A stretch of 64,000 nt of DNA, taken from NCBI RefSeq assembly GCF_900110885.1, contig NZ_FOFJ01000011.1, positions 1 to 64,000 of the forward strand. The letters are read 5' to 3'. This document shows positions 11,050 to 20,735 of the stretch, piece by piece. Numbering within the stretch: the first letter of the stretch is position 1; the number at the start of each line of letters is the position of its first letter. The position numbers were made by a program, and so were the translations under genes. The DNA comes from Azotobacter beijerinckii (GTDB lineage: Bacteria > Pseudomonadota > Gammaproteobacteria > Pseudomonadales > Pseudomonadaceae). The notes under the pieces were generated by a model that was not told the origin of the DNA, searched no databases, and saw nothing but the letters and a program-made list of their open reading frames with translations.

Positions 11050-11126
11050 CGGGAATCCTTGCTTGAAAAGAGGCGGCGCAAGCTTAATGGAGCGGCTCGC
11101 GGCATGCCATGGCGGTCCGTTGAGAG

Positions 11127-11161
11127 GGCCGGGCACGGCGCGCACCGCGCCGTGCCCGGCC
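11127..11161. other. Perfect 16-bp stem-loop between corC and lnt
   Basis: Bases 11127-11142 and 11146-11161 are exact inverted complements with a 3-nt loop, almost all G and C. No T-run follows on the minus strand, so it is not a typical intrinsic terminator. It could be an mRNA-stabilising or attenuating hairpin inside the operon, or a protein-binding palindrome. Confidence 0.6.
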
Positions 11162-11167
11162 GAGGGC

Positions 11168-12010
11168 TCAGTGGCGCGGGAGGGTCAGGCGCAGCAGGTG
11201 GATGCGCCGGCTGTCGGCGTTCAGCACGCGGAAGCGGAAGTCGCCGATGTCGATGGTCTCGTTGCGCTTGGGCAGGTGGCCGAAGGCATTGGCCACCAGG
11301 CCGCCGAGGGTGTCGAACTCGCTGTCGGAGAGTTCGCTGTCGAAGTGTTCGTTGAAGTCCTCGATCGGCATCAGCGCCTTGATCACGAAGTCGCCGCTGG
11401 GCAGCTCCTTGATGTAGCTGTCCTCCTCGACGTCGTGCTCGTCCTCGATATCGCCGACGATTTGCTCGAGCACGTCCTCGATGGTCACCAGGCCGGCGAC
11501 GCCGCCGTACTCGTCGATGACGATGGCCATGTGGTTGTGGGTGCTGCGGAGTTCCCGCAGCAGCACGTTGAGGCGCTTGGATTCGGGGACGAAGGTCGCC
11601 GGGCGCAGCAACTGCTTGAGCTCGCAGGCACAGCTCTCGCCGGTGTTGCGCAGCAGCAGCGGCAGCAGGTCCTTGGCGAGCAGGACGCCGACGATGTCGT
11701 CGAGGCTTTCGCCGATCACCGGATAGCGCGAGTGGGCGGCGTCGATGATCGTCGGCAGGAATTCCTGGGGTGTCTGGCCAGCCTTGACGGTGATCATCTG
11801 CGAGCGCGGGACCATGATGTCGCGCACCTGCAGGTCGGCGACCTGGATGGCGCCCTCCACGATGGTCAGCGCCTCGCTGTCGAGCAGCTCGTTCTCGTGC
11901 GCTTCGTGGAGGATTTCCAGCAGTTCCTGGCGGTTGCGGGGTTCGTGGGCAAAGGCCTGGGTGAGCTTGCTCAGCCAGGATTGCCCATTGCTCGATCGAT
12001 CTTCGCTCAT
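11168..12010 (-). CDS. corC: CorC/HlyC-family CBS-domain protein (YbeX)
   Basis: A 280-residue cytosolic protein with two CBS domains (motifs [11 protein letters not shown] and [25 protein letters not shown]) and a C-terminal CorC_HlyC domain. It belongs to the YbeX/CorC group implicated in Mg2+/Co2+ homeostasis and ribosome-related phenotypes. The start codon overlaps the ybeY stop by 4 bp (ATGA), so translation is coupled. It lies in the conserved ybeZ-ybeY-ybeX-lnt order. Confidence 0.93.
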   Translation of the reverse strand: MSEDRSSNGQSWLSKLTQAFAHEPRNRQELLEILHEAHENELLDSEALTIVEGAIQVADLQVRDIMVPRSQMITVKAGQTPQEFLPTIIDAAHSRYPVIGESLDDIVGVLLAKDLLPLLLRNTGESCACELKQLLRPATFVPESKRLNVLLRELRSTHNHMAIVIDEYGGVAGLVTIEDVLEQIVGDIEDEHDVEEDSYIKELPSGDFVIKALMPIEDFNEHFDSELSDSEFDTLGGLVANAFGHLPKRNETIDIGDFRFRVLNADSRRIHLLRLTLPRH

Positions 12011-12498
12011 CTTCCTTCGCTCGTGGTGCCCACGGGATCGGGCAGGTCGTCGCTGTCGTAGGGGTCGGGGTAGCCCAGTTCAGCCAGCAAGTCCCGTTCC
12101 AGGTTCTCCATTTCCTCGGCCTCCTCGTCCTCGAGGTGGTCGTAGCCGAGCAGGTGCAGGCAGCCGTGGATCGTCAGGTGGGCCCAGTGGGCATCCAGCG
12201 GCTTGCCCTGTTCGGCGGCCTCGCGCTCGACCACTGGTACGCAGATCACCAGGTCGCCGAGCAGCGGGATGTCGAGCAGCCCGTCGGGAATCTCGGCGGG
12301 GAAGGACAGCACGTTGGTCGGGTAGTCCTTGTGCCGCCAGGTGCGGTTCAGCTCGCGGCCTTCCGCCTCGTCGACCAGGCGGATGGTCAGCTCGGAGTCG
12401 GCCGTGCGCTGGCGCAGGGCCAGTTCGCACCAGCGGCGAAAGTCGCTCTCGGCGGGCAGCGGCCGTTCGCTGGCCAGTTGCAGGTCCAGTTCAAGCAT
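12007..12498 (-). CDS. ybeY: Endoribonuclease YbeY
   Basis: A 163-residue single-strand-specific RNase involved in 16S rRNA 3' maturation and ribosome quality control. The zinc-binding motif [15 protein letters not shown] is intact, carrying the three His of HxxxHxxxxxH. The conserved RxxNxxxR-type segment is represented by [17 protein letters not shown]. It overlaps corC by 4 bp and ybeZ by 8 bp, so the three are translated as a block. Confidence 0.95.
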   Translation of the reverse strand: MLELDLQLASERPLPAESDFRRWCELALRQRTADSELTIRLVDEAEGRELNRTWRHKDYPTNVLSFPAEIPDGLLDIPLLGDLVICVPVVEREAAEQGKPLDAHWAHLTIHGCLHLLGYDHLEDEEAEEMENLERDLLAELGYPDPYDSDDLPDPVGTTSEGR

Positions 12499-13504
12499 CG
12501 CGGCGTCCTTCCTGGCGCGACTCGCCCTGGGGGCGGGCCGGATGGCGTTCCTCGAAGCGCTCGTAGGCCTCGACGATCCGCTGCACCAGGGGGTGGCGCA
12601 CCACGTCCTTGGGCTGGAAGTGGGTGAAGCTGATCCCCGGCACGTCGCGGAGCACCTCGATCACGTGGGCCAGCCCCGATTTGGTGCCGCGCGGCAGGTC
12701 GACCTGGGTCACGTCGCCGGTGATCACCGCGGTGGAGCCGAAGCCGATCCGGGTGAGGAACATCTTCATCTGTTCCAGGGTGGTGTTCTGGCTCTCGTCG
12801 AGGATGATGAAGCTGTTGTTCAGGGTCCGCCCGCGCATGTAGGCCAGCGGGGCGATCTCGATCACCTGCTTCTCGATCAGCTTGGCCACCTGTTCGAAGC
12901 CGAGCATCTCGTAGAGCGCGTCGTACAGCGGGCGCAGGTAGGGGTCGATCTTCTGCGCCAGGTCGCCGGGCAGGAAGCCGAGTTTCTCGCCGGCCTCCAC
13001 CGCCGGACGCACCAGCAGGATGCGTCGTACCTGTTCGCGCTCCAGGGCGTCCACCGCGCAGGCCACGGCGAGGTAGGTCTTGCCGGTGCCGGCCGGGCCG
13101 ATGCCGAAGTTGATGTCGTTGTCGAGGATCGCCTTGACGTAGCGTTGCTGGTTGGCGCCGCGCGGGCGGATCAGTCCCTTGCGGGTGCGCAGGGCGACGC
13201 TGGCTTCGGCCCGGGGGTCGACCAGCGCCTCCATGCCCGACTCCTGGAGGAACAGGTGGACCAGGTCCGGCGACAGGTCGGCGCCGTGGGTTTCCCGGTA
13301 GAGGCGGCGCAGCAGCTGTTCGGCGGCCTGGGTATGGTGCGGCTCGCCGAGCAGTTCGAACTGGCTGCCGCGGTTGCGGATCTCGATGGCCAGGCGCTGT
13401 TCGATCAAGCGCAGGTGCTCGTCGAATTGTCCGCAGAGGTTGGCGAAGCGGCGGGCTTCGAAGGGTTCAAGGGTGAAGCGACGGGGTTCTGTGGGTGCGT
13501 TCAA
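12491..13504 (-). CDS. ybeZ: PhoH-like ATPase YbeZ
   Basis: A 337-residue PhoH-family P-loop NTPase. Walker A GPAGTGKT is at residues 136-143, and a Walker B-like [11 protein letters not shown] follows. YbeZ is a partner of YbeY in ribosome metabolism. It has an N-terminal extension of about 110 residues with a KH-like or oligomerisation segment, typical for the family. It is the first gene of the ybeZ-ybeY-corC-lnt block, 136 bp after miaB. Confidence 0.93.
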   Translation of the reverse strand: MNAPTEPRRFTLEPFEARRFANLCGQFDEHLRLIEQRLAIEIRNRGSQFELLGEPHHTQAAEQLLRRLYRETHGADLSPDLVHLFLQESGMEALVDPRAEASVALRTRKGLIRPRGANQQRYVKAILDNDINFGIGPAGTGKTYLAVACAVDALEREQVRRILLVRPAVEAGEKLGFLPGDLAQKIDPYLRPLYDALYEMLGFEQVAKLIEKQVIEIAPLAYMRGRTLNNSFIILDESQNTTLEQMKMFLTRIGFGSTAVITGDVTQVDLPRGTKSGLAHVIEVLRDVPGISFTHFQPKDVVRHPLVQRIVEAYERFEERHPARPQGESRQEGRRDA

Positions 13505-13640
13505 GGGCTTTCGGGTACGGCCGTCTCGCGGTGGAATGATGAGGGAAGAATAGCGCCGTCGGCGGCGGGGGGGAAGTCGACGCCGGTCGGGGGCGCGGCG
13601 GACCCGGCGGAACGCCGCCCGCCGGGCCGTTCGCGGGGGA

Positions 13641-14969
13641 TCAGTCGAGCAGGCTGCCGCGCAGCGAGTGGGGCAGGGCGTCGTCGATGCGCACCAGGGC
13701 GAACTGGCCGATCAGCCGCGGGTTGGCCGAGGGGAAGTTGACGATGCGGTTGTTCTCGGTGCGGCCCTGGAGCATGCCGGGGTCCTTCTTCGAGTAGTCG
13801 CTGACCAGGATGCGTTGGGTGCTGCCGACCATCCGTCGGCTGATCTCGAAGCCCTGCTGGGAGATGCGCTGCTGCAGGATCGAGAGGCGCTGCTTCTTCA
13901 GCTCTTCCGGGGTGTCGTCGGGCAGCTCCGCCGCCGGGGTGCCGGGGCGCGCGCTGTAGACGAAGGAGTAGGAGAAGTCGAAGCCGACTTCCTCGATCAG
14001 CTTCATGGTCTGGGCGAAATCCTCCTCGGTCTCGCCGGGGAAGCCGACGATGAAGTCCGAACTGATGCTGATCTCCGGCACAGCGGCCTTCAGCTTGCGA
14101 ATCCGCGACTTGTACTCCAGGGCGGTGTGGTTGCGCTTCATCGCCGCGAGGATTCGGTCGGAGCCGGACTGCACCGGCAGGTGGACGAACTTCACCAGTT
14201 CGGGAATCTCCGCGTGGGCCTGGATGAGGGCGTCGGAGAACTCCAGCGGATGGCTGGTGGTGTAGCGCAGGCGGTCGATGCCGTCGACGGCGGCCACCAG
14301 GTAGAGCAGCTCGGCGAAGTCGACCAGGCGCCCGTCGGTGGCGGTGCCACGGTAGCCGTTGACGTTCTGGCCGAGCAGGGTGACTTCGCGCACGCCGTTC
14401 TCGGCCAGGTGGATGACCTCGGCGAGCACGTCCTCCGGCGGCCGGCTGACTTCCTCGCCGCGGGTGTAGGGCACCACGCAGAAGCTGCAGTACTTGCTGC
14501 AGCCTTCCATCACCGAGACGAAGGCGCTGGGGCCGTCGACCCGCGGCTCGGGTAGGCGGTCGAACTTCTCGATCTCCGGGAAGGAGACGTCCACCTGGGG
14601 CTTTTGCGTGGTCCGCGCGGCGTCGATCATCTCCGGCAGGCGGTGCAGGGTCTGCGGGCCGAACACCACGTCGACGTAGGGCGCGCGCTCGCGGATCGCC
14701 GCGCCTTCCTGGCTGGCCACGCAGCCGCCGACGCCGATCACCAGCGCGGGGTTGTGCTTCTTCAGTTCGCGCCAGCGGCCCAGCTGGGAAAACACCTTCT
14801 CCTGGGCCTTTTCGCGGATCGAGCAGGTATTGAGGAGGATGACGTCGGCTTCCGCCGGGTTTTCGGTGAGTTCCAGAGCCTGGTGTTCGCCCAGCAGGTC
14901 GGCCATGCGCGAGCTGTCGTACTCGTTCATCTGGCAGCCGTGGGTTTCGATGAAAAGCTTCTTGGCCAT
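13641..14969 (-). CDS. miaB: tRNA-2-methylthio-N6-isopentenyladenosine synthase MiaB
   Basis: A 442-residue radical-SAM methylthiotransferase that adds the methylthio group to isopentenyl-A37 of tRNAs. The radical-SAM cysteines are Cys157, Cys161 and Cys164 ([10 protein letters not shown]), and the N-terminal UPF0004 cluster begins with Cys12 in [16 protein letters not shown] domain forms the C-terminus. The start [12 protein letters not shown] at 14969 is the family start. Longer in-frame upstream sequence to 15281 has no family similarity. It heads the block leading to lnt. Confidence 0.96.
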   Translation of the reverse strand: MAKKLFIETHGCQMNEYDSSRMADLLGEHQALELTENPAEADVILLNTCSIREKAQEKVFSQLGRWRELKKHNPALVIGVGGCVASQEGAAIRERAPYVDVVFGPQTLHRLPEMIDAARTTQKPQVDVSFPEIEKFDRLPEPRVDGPSAFVSVMEGCSKYCSFCVVPYTRGEEVSRPPEDVLAEVIHLAENGVREVTLLGQNVNGYRGTATDGRLVDFAELLYLVAAVDGIDRLRYTTSHPLEFSDALIQAHAEIPELVKFVHLPVQSGSDRILAAMKRNHTALEYKSRIRKLKAAVPEISISSDFIVGFPGETEEDFAQTMKLIEEVGFDFSYSFVYSARPGTPAAELPDDTPEELKKQRLSILQQRISQQGFEISRRMVGSTQRILVSDYSKKDPGMLQGRTENNRIVNFPSANPRLIGQFALVRIDDALPHSLRGSLLD

Positions 14970-15418
14970 GGGGGTTCGGTCTGGGTGATTCGAAGGACCG
15001 CGCATTATAGGTAGGCGCGAAAGGCTCGGCCAGAGATGCCGGGCGAGCGGCCAGGGCAATCGCGCGACCAGCCTCTGGCGTTGGACGAGGATTGAGCGGT
15101 GGCGAGTGGGGTTTTCCACACTTCCCGCCCTGCCTCGTCGACCCGCGCCGCGAAGCCCTCCGCCCTGCAGGACAGCGCGATGATCGCCCGCTGCTCCCTT
15201 CTGCGCGGCTATGACCCCGCCGGGTCGAAAAACCAATGTGCAACTCCGAACCACGGTCGAATACCCGTTTCGGGCGATCATGCACCCGTTCGCGGGCGTG
15301 AGGATGCACTTCCTCGATATAGCGAAAAGTGCCGCGCAAGTACCGATCTGAAAAAATAGATATAACCCGGCAAATCCAGGGTTGAATTGAAATGGCTCGA
15401 CTGTTTTTTCATGTTTTA

Positions 15419-15448
15419 TTGACGGTTATTTGATGGGCGATTTGTTAT
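15419..15448 (+). promoter_or_regulatory. Candidate sigma70-type promoter in the FAAL leader
   Basis: TTGACG at 15419-15424 (five of six matches to the -35 consensus) is followed after 18 bp by TGTTAT at 15443-15448 (four of six matches to the -10). It lies in the AT-rich patch and would give a leader of roughly 375 nt before the FAAL start. This is a pattern match only. Confidence 0.3.
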
Positions 15449-15719
15449 TGAAATATATATGGAGTATTGGTGGCGTGCTTGATTGGTTCGATGAGTCGAT
15501 TTCGGCACGCGGGGCCCGATAGGGCGTTGCCGCTTCTCGCCACGGCTTTGCCCAGGCGATCCGTCTATCCGATTAAATTAACAAACCAACCGCTCAGGCC
15601 GCTAGTCATGGCGGATTTGCGGCTCGCAGTGCAGTATTCCCGATTGCCCACATGCATCTCTTTCGCGGTGTCTCGTTTTGAGGGAATTTGACCGGTAAGA
15701 ATGGACTACGCTGACCGAG

Positions 15720-15738
15720 AGTCGAATGATCGTCGACT
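15720..15738. promoter_or_regulatory. Candidate operator palindrome upstream of the FAAL gene
   Basis: AGTCGA at 15720-15725 and TCGACT at 15733-15738 form a perfect inverted repeat spaced by 7 nt, about 95 bp before the FAAL start. The size and spacing resemble a dimeric regulator site. No regulator gene is adjacent, so the ligand and protein are unknown. Confidence 0.3.
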
Positions 15739-15832
15739 TCGTTGGTTTTAATGATTCAGTACGCTTCCAGCCTCGTCGATCGGTTCGCTGCAGTGAGTAG
15801 CTGTTGCGCTGAAAGATTTAAGGATCGAACTA

Positions 15833-17578
15833 ATGGCCAAGCTTTATATGTCTGCAACGCTTTCCCGGCACGTTTTTCCCCAGCGGTTGGCCGACTTTTC
15901 GACACTGGCGGAAGCCCTCGATTACGCAGCGCGTGGGCATACCGGTTTGAATTTCTACGATGGCCGCTGCCGTCTGACGGCCGTCGTCCAATATGCCGCC
16001 CTGAGGCGGGAGGCGCTGGCCGTGGCCAGGCGCCTTCACGGGCTTGGCCTGCGCAGGGGCGATCGGGTCGCCTTGATCGCCGATACCGAGCCGGGGTTCA
16101 TGGAAGCCTTCTATGGCTGTCAGTACGCCGGCTTCATACCGGTGCCGCTGCCCATTCCGTCAGGCTTGGGCTGCCATGTCTCGTACGTCGAAAAGCTCGG
16201 CGCTCTGCTGAAAAGCTGCGAGCCGACCGCCATCCTGGCCCCCTCGGAGTGGCTGCCGCTCGCGCAGGAGGCTGCCGGCTCGTGCGGCGCGCTGTTCGTC
16301 GGCTCGGTCAAGGAGATCAAGACCCGGGCGGTTCCGCCCGTGGAACTGGAGCCTTCCCGGCCGGATGAGGTGGCCTACCTTCAGTACACGTCCGGGAGTA
16401 CCCGCTTTCCCCGTGGCGTGGTCGTTACCCAGCGCGCGGTAATGGCCAACCTGCAAGGGATGATTCGGGACGGGCTGGGCGTGCGCCCGGGGGACCGCTG
16501 CGTCTCCTGGTTGCCGTTCTATCACGACATGGGGCTGGTCGGGTCCGTACTGGGCCCGATGGCGGCGCAGTTGTCGGTGGACTATCTGCGCACCCCGGAC
16601 TTCGCGATGCGGCCGAGGCAGTGGCTGAACCTGATCGGCCAGAATCGGGGCACCATTGCCTTGGCCCCGCCCTTTGGTTACGACCTGTGCTCCCGGCGTG
16701 CCCGCGAGGGCGAGGTAACGCGTTTCGATCTTTCCAGCTGGCGTATCGCCGCGATCGGCGCGGAGCCGATTCGCGCCGAGGTGCTGGAGCGGTTCGCGGA
16801 GCAGTTCGCGCCGGCGGGCTTCGATCGCACGGCCTTCGTGCCTGCTTATGGCCTGGCGGAAAGTACCCTGGGCGTCAGCTTCGCTCGCCGCGGTGTCGGA
16901 GTTCAGGTGGATCGGGTCGATCGCTGGGCGTTGGAGCATCGGTCGACGGCCGTGCCGTCCCGCGGCGAGGGAAGCAAGGCCAGTACCTTCGTCAACTGTG
17001 GTGCGGCCCTTCCCGGACACCGGCTCGAAATACGCGACGAGGCCGGACGTCCCTTGCCGGAGTGCCGGGTCGGGCGGATAACCCTGCAGGGACCCAGCCT
17101 GATGTCGGGCTATTTCCGCGATGAGGAATCCACGCAAGCCCATATGGACGGCGACTGGCTCGATACCGGCGACCTCGGCTATCTGCATAACGGGGAGCTG
17201 TTCATTACCGGAAGGCAAAAGGATCTGCTGATTGTCCGGGGCCGAAACATCTGGCCGCAGGACGTCGAATACCTGCTCGAGTCCCAGCCCGAGGTTCGCT
17301 CCGGCGACGTGATCGCTTTCCTGGTCCCGGCGGAAGCGGACCCGCGAGTGGTGGTGCTGGTCCAGTGCCGTGCAACCGATCCGGAAAAACGGGAGAGCTT
17401 GGTGCGCACCCTGGCCGGATTGATCAACGGCGAGTTCGGTTTTACGGCAACGGTTGAACTCGTTCCGCCGCATTCCCTTCCGCGGACCTCGTCGGGGAAG
17501 CCCTCGCGGGCCGAAGCGCGCAAGCGTTTCCTGGCGCAAAGACAGTCCGAATCAGGGCTGTCGGTGGCTTTCGGGTAG
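15833..17578 (+). CDS. Fatty acyl-AMP ligase (FAAL-type adenylate-forming enzyme)
   Basis: A 581-residue member of the acyl-activating superfamily. Core motifs: YLQYTSGSTRFPRGV at residues 183-197, SWLPFYHDMGLVG, PAYGLAEST, DTGDLGYLHNGELFITGR and KDLLIVRGRNIWPQDVE, then a C-terminal PRTSSGKPSR with the adenylation-type Lys. HDMGL and the GRNIWPQD-type C-domain are usual in fatty acyl-AMP ligases (FadD32/FadD28-like), which form acyl-AMP and load an acyl carrier protein instead of CoA. A stand-alone ACP gene lies 565 bp downstream, the obvious acceptor. The start at 15833 has AAGGA 9 nt upstream. No polyketide or peptide synthetase is nearby, so the final product is unknown. Confidence 0.85.
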   Translation: MAKLYMSATLSRHVFPQRLADFSTLAEALDYAARGHTGLNFYDGRCRLTAVVQYAALRREALAVARRLHGLGLRRGDRVALIADTEPGFMEAFYGCQYAGFIPVPLPIPSGLGCHVSYVEKLGALLKSCEPTAILAPSEWLPLAQEAAGSCGALFVGSVKEIKTRAVPPVELEPSRPDEVAYLQYTSGSTRFPRGVVVTQRAVMANLQGMIRDGLGVRPGDRCVSWLPFYHDMGLVGSVLGPMAAQLSVDYLRTPDFAMRPRQWLNLIGQNRGTIALAPPFGYDLCSRRAREGEVTRFDLSSWRIAAIGAEPIRAEVLERFAEQFAPAGFDRTAFVPAYGLAESTLGVSFARRGVGVQVDRVDRWALEHRSTAVPSRGEGSKASTFVNCGAALPGHRLEIRDEAGRPLPECRVGRITLQGPSLMSGYFRDEESTQAHMDGDWLDTGDLGYLHNGELFITGRQKDLLIVRGRNIWPQDVEYLLESQPEVRSGDVIAFLVPAEADPRVVVLVQCRATDPEKRESLVRTLAGLINGEFGFTATVELVPPHSLPRTSSGKPSRAEARKRFLAQRQSESGLSVAFG

Positions 17579-17694
17579 ATCCGCCTTGAACCGTTGTCGG
17601 GGATGTTTCGTGGCGGGTACCGAACGGGTGCGGGGCGCCGAACGATGGCGAGGCGCCGGCACGGAGACGATCATCCGTTGCGCCGGAGGGGTGC

Positions 17695-18084
17695 ATGGCA
17701 GCTTCGCCTTTCAAGCGGATCAATATCGACGGCAGTGGGCGCCTGACCGAGGCCATACTGAAGAGTGGCTGTTGCAAGCGTTTACCATTGATGTCCTCGC
17801 GGGCTGCGCGACATCCGGAATTGTTGTGGTATACCTCTTCGAAGTTCAGGGACGAGCATCAGGTGAGGCGAGTGGCCAAGGATATCGCCGTGGCTGTTTT
17901 CAGGAGTAGGACGGTGCGGCGGTGTACGGGCCTGGTGATCTTGATGAATGCGGCCCTTGTTCGAATGGTTGCTTCGCGGATGGCTGCGAAGCCCTGGAAC
18001 AGAACGATGCGCGGCTCACCTTCCTTCGCGGGGAGGATCTGGCCAGCAGCCGTGCTGCAGTGGCTGCCCCATAAATCTTGCTGA
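17695..18084 (+). CDS. Small unknown ORF between FAAL and ACP, possibly frameshifted
   Basis: A 129-codon frame opening with a strong Shine-Dalgarno (GGAGGGG, 3 nt before the ATG). The first 70 residues have GC3 use and composition like a real gene (MAASPFKRINIDGSGRLTEA, later HPELLWYTSSKFRDEHQV). After about 17900 the codon quality drops, and a different frame looks more coding (for example DARLTFLRGEDLASS at about 18005-18050), so a frameshift or decay is suspected. No family was recognised. Its position between an acyl-AMP ligase and an ACP suggests a once-functional acyl-transfer partner, which is inference. Confidence 0.4.
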   Translation: MAASPFKRINIDGSGRLTEAILKSGCCKRLPLMSSRAARHPELLWYTSSKFRDEHQVRRVAKDIAVAVFRSRTVRRCTGLVILMNAALVRMVASRMAAKPWNRTMRGSPSFAGRIWPAAVLQWLPHKSC

Positions 18085-18143
18085 GAAGAGCCTTGCAGGA
18101 GCGCTGGCGCAAGGCAAATCCAGGAGTCAAGAGAGAGTTGCCC

Positions 18144-18404
18144 ATGATTTCCCAAGAGAAAATACTGGAACGGCTATTTTTCCACTTGGATCGCCTGGCT
18201 TTTCCCGGAGAGTCGATCCACCCGAGCGTCGATTTGATCGAGGAGCTTGGCCTCGACTCTATCAATGCCATGGATCTTGTGATGGAACTCGAAGACGAAT
18301 TCGACATTTCCATCCCCTTGAACGTGTTGACCGACGTGCATACGCCGACCCAGCTGGCGCAGGCGGTCTTGTCGATGATGGAGCATGCCGACGATGTCGC
18401 TTGA
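18144..18404 (+). CDS. Stand-alone acyl carrier protein
   Basis: An 86-residue acidic protein with the phosphopantetheine site ELGLDSINAMDL, the modified Ser being residue 39. It has the usual four-helix ACP pattern, including DEFDISIP before helix III. It is not the fatty-acid synthase AcpP, because its sequence diverges and it lies apart from fab genes. The ATG at 18144 follows AGAGAG. An upstream in-frame ATG at 18078 would add 22 atypical residues. With the upstream FAAL it forms a likely load-and-carry pair for an activated fatty acid. Confidence 0.85.
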   Translation: MISQEKILERLFFHLDRLAFPGESIHPSVDLIEELGLDSINAMDLVMELEDEFDISIPLNVLTDVHTPTQLAQAVLSMMEHADDVA

Positions 18405-18686
18405 TGGATTCTGAAATCGCGACGATCCCGGACGAGCCAGACCCGGTGCTGTGTCAACCGTCAATAGACGGATAAAGCCTGCGCCGTTTGACCCGGGCAT
18501 CCGGTGGTAAGCGGACGGTCGACCGTGGCGCCCCGGGTTGTCGCAGTGCCGCTGCCAGGGTGCCGCTCCGGCGCGTCAGGTCTCGATGCGGTCGGTCGCC
18601 GCGTGGCCCGGCCATGTCGGCCCGTTGCCGTGCGGGGACGTGTGTAGACGAACTCGAGTCAGGCTCCGGCTCTTCGCCGCGCCGCG

Positions 18687-19232
18687 CTAAGGCAGCGGCG
18701 AAAACGGCGAGCGGCCTTCGAGGGCCTGGAGTTCCATGAGGTAGTTGCGGAAGATCTGGCCGAGCACCTGGGTGGCGATTTCCAGCTCGTCGCGGCTCAT
18801 CTGTTCGGCGACCAGGTCGGCGCTGTCCAGCGCTTCTTCCGAGCCGTTCACCGCGGCCATCTTCAGCACGATGTAGGCCTGCACGTTGTTGGCCGGCACC
18901 CCTTCGCCGCGAAAGAACATCAGCCCCAGGCGGTGCTGGGCTTCGGCGTGGCCGTGCAGCGAGGCCTGCTCGAACCAGTTCAGCGCACGGGACAGGTCGC
19001 GCGGGGTGCGCTTGCCTTCGTAGTAGAACTTGCCCAGCTCGTACTCCGCCTGCAGGTCGCCGCCCTGCGCGGCCTGTTCGCAGCGCGACAGCGCCGCGGG
19101 AAGCTCCTCGGCAGGGCTGTCCAGGGCGCAACTGCCCGGTGCCGGGATCAGCAGGGTGTTCTCCCCGGCCCAGGCCGGCAGGGAGGCGGAGAGTAGCAAC
19201 AGGCAACCCAGGGTCAGGTTACGGCGGATCAT
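18687..19232 (-). CDS. Exported Sel1-like (TPR) repeat protein
   Basis: A 181-residue protein with a Sec signal (MIRRNLTLGCLLLLSASLPAWA, cut near residue 22). Sel1-type repeats follow, visible as AEYELGKFYYEGKRTPRDLSRALNWF and AEAQHRLGLMFFRGEGVPANN. Such repeats mediate protein binding in the periplasm. The specific role is unknown. The start at 19232 is placed at the signal peptide, since the longer frame to 19298 adds a charged, non-signal leader. About 280 bp with no visible gene separate its 3' end from the ACP gene. Confidence 0.8.
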   Translation of the reverse strand: MIRRNLTLGCLLLLSASLPAWAGENTLLIPAPGSCALDSPAEELPAALSRCEQAAQGGDLQAEYELGKFYYEGKRTPRDLSRALNWFEQASLHGHAEAQHRLGLMFFRGEGVPANNVQAYIVLKMAAVNGSEEALDSADLVAEQMSRDELEIATQVLGQIFRNYLMELQALEGRSPFSPLP

Positions 19233-19386
19233 GGAATCGCTGCGCCTCGAGTCGGAGCGGGCGGTCGCCCGGCCGGCGAAGTGTGCCGGCCGGCACATTA
19301 TGAATAAGCGGCGCCGGCCTTACAAAGCCTTTGCCGCCCCTGTCTCCCCCGAAGCCGGCAAACCGCCGCGGGCCGTGGCCTGCCGT

Positions 19387-20676
19387 TCAGTCCTTGGCGA
19401 GCGTGGCGAAGGCGCGCTCGGCGGCGTCGAGGGTGATCGAAAGCTCCGCCTCGCCGTGGGCGATCGAGGTGAAGCCGGCCTCGAAGGCGGAGGGCGCCAG
19501 GTACACGCCGCCCTCCAGCATCCGGTGGAAGAAGCGCTTGAAGCGCTCGGCGTCGCTGGCCATCACGTCGTCGAAGGTGACGATTTCTTCGGCTTCGCTG
19601 AAGTACAGGCCGAACATGCCGCCCGCCTGGGTGGTGACGAAGGGGATGCCGGCGGCATCGGCGCGCTGCCGCAGGCCGTCGAGCATGCGTGCAGTGTAGT
19701 CGCTCAGCTCGGCGTGGAAGCCCGGCCGGCCGATCAGCCGGAGGGTGGCGAGGCCGGCGGCCATCGCCAGCGGGTTGCCGGAGAGGGTGCCGGCCTGGTA
19801 GACCGGGCCCAGCGGGGCGATGCATTCCATGATCGCTCGCTTGCCGCCGAAGCAGCCGACCGGCATGCCGCCGCCGACGATCTTGCCGAAGGTCGAGAGG
19901 TCCGGAGTGACGCCGTAGTGGGCCTGGGCGCCGCCCAGGGCGACGCGGAAGCCGGTCATCACCTCGTCGAAGATCAGCACCACGCCGTGCGCATCGCACT
20001 GTTCGCGCAGGCCTTCGAGGAAGCCCGGCGCCGGCGGCACGCAGTTCATGTTGCCGGCCACCGGCTCGACGATGATGCAGGCGATGTCCCGACCGACTTC
20101 GGCGAGGGTCTTTTCCACCGCGCCCAGGTCGTTGTAGGGCAGGGTCAGGGTGTGCTTGGCGAAGGCCGCCGGCACGCCGGGCGAACTCGGCACGCCGAGG
20201 GTCAGGGCGCCGGAGCCGGCCTTGACCAGCAGGCTGTCGGAGTGGCCGTGGTAGCAGCCCTCGAACTTGATGATGCTGTCGCGGCCGGTATAGCCGCGGG
20301 CCAGGCGGATCGCGCTCATGGTCGCCTCGGTGCCGGAACTGACCATGCGCACCATGTCCATCGACGGCACCAGACTGCAGACCAGCTCGGCCATCTCGGT
20401 TTCCAGGGCGGTCGGCGCGCCGTAGGAGAGGCCGTGCTCCAGCTGCTTGCGCACCGCGTCGAGCACTTCCGGGTGGCTGTGGCCGAGGATCATCGGGCCC
20501 CAGGAGCCGACGTAGTCCACATAGCGCTTGTCGTCCTCGTCGATCACGTAGGCGCCTTGCGCGTGCTTGAAGAACAGCGGGGTGCCGCCGACGCCGCGGA
20601 AGGCGCGCACCGGCGAGTTGACGCCGCCGGGGATGTGCTTCTGGGCGTGGGCGAAGAGGGTTTCGGAACGGGACAT
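19387..20676 (-). CDS. hemL: Glutamate-1-semialdehyde 2,1-aminomutase
   Basis: A 429-residue PLP enzyme that converts glutamate-1-semialdehyde to 5-aminolevulinate, the first tetrapyrrole precursor in the C5 pathway. The PLP lysine is Lys265 in [14 protein letters not shown], and [25 protein letters not shown] and the N-terminal [11 protein letters not shown] are all family landmarks. It is followed, upstream on the minus strand, by thiE and thiD. The 59-bp gap between hemL and thiE holds a small 7-bp GC stem-loop at 20703-20719. Confidence 0.96.
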   Translation of the reverse strand: MSRSETLFAHAQKHIPGGVNSPVRAFRGVGGTPLFFKHAQGAYVIDEDDKRYVDYVGSWGPMILGHSHPEVLDAVRKQLEHGLSYGAPTALETEMAELVCSLVPSMDMVRMVSSGTEATMSAIRLARGYTGRDSIIKFEGCYHGHSDSLLVKAGSGALTLGVPSSPGVPAAFAKHTLTLPYNDLGAVEKTLAEVGRDIACIIVEPVAGNMNCVPPAPGFLEGLREQCDAHGVVLIFDEVMTGFRVALGGAQAHYGVTPDLSTFGKIVGGGMPVGCFGGKRAIMECIAPLGPVYQAGTLSGNPLAMAAGLATLRLIGRPGFHAELSDYTARMLDGLRQRADAAGIPFVTTQAGGMFGLYFSEAEEIVTFDDVMASDAERFKRFFHRMLEGGVYLAPSAFEAGFTSIAHGEAELSITLDAAERAFATLAKD

Positions 20677-20735
20677 GCGAGGGCCTCTGCAAGCTGGGGG
20701 GAAGCCCGCCGCGCGGGCTCCACCGTGAGGGGGAA

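Larger units (their letters stand above)
14970..15832. other. Long non-coding stretch between miaB and the FAAL gene
   Basis: About 860 bp without a convincing gene. The first 380 bp are GC-rich, with only weak ORFs. From about 15340 the sequence becomes AT-rich, with runs such as GAAATATATATGG near 15450, in contrast to the rest of the window. This is consistent with imported DNA and a promoter region. Divergent promoters for miaB and the FAAL gene must lie here. No tRNA or known RNA family was recognised. Confidence 0.6.

Noticed and set aside
15099-15359. 86-codon ORF upstream of the FAAL island
   Set aside because: It has no Shine-Dalgarno and no recognisable family, and its composition resembles random GC-rich sequence.
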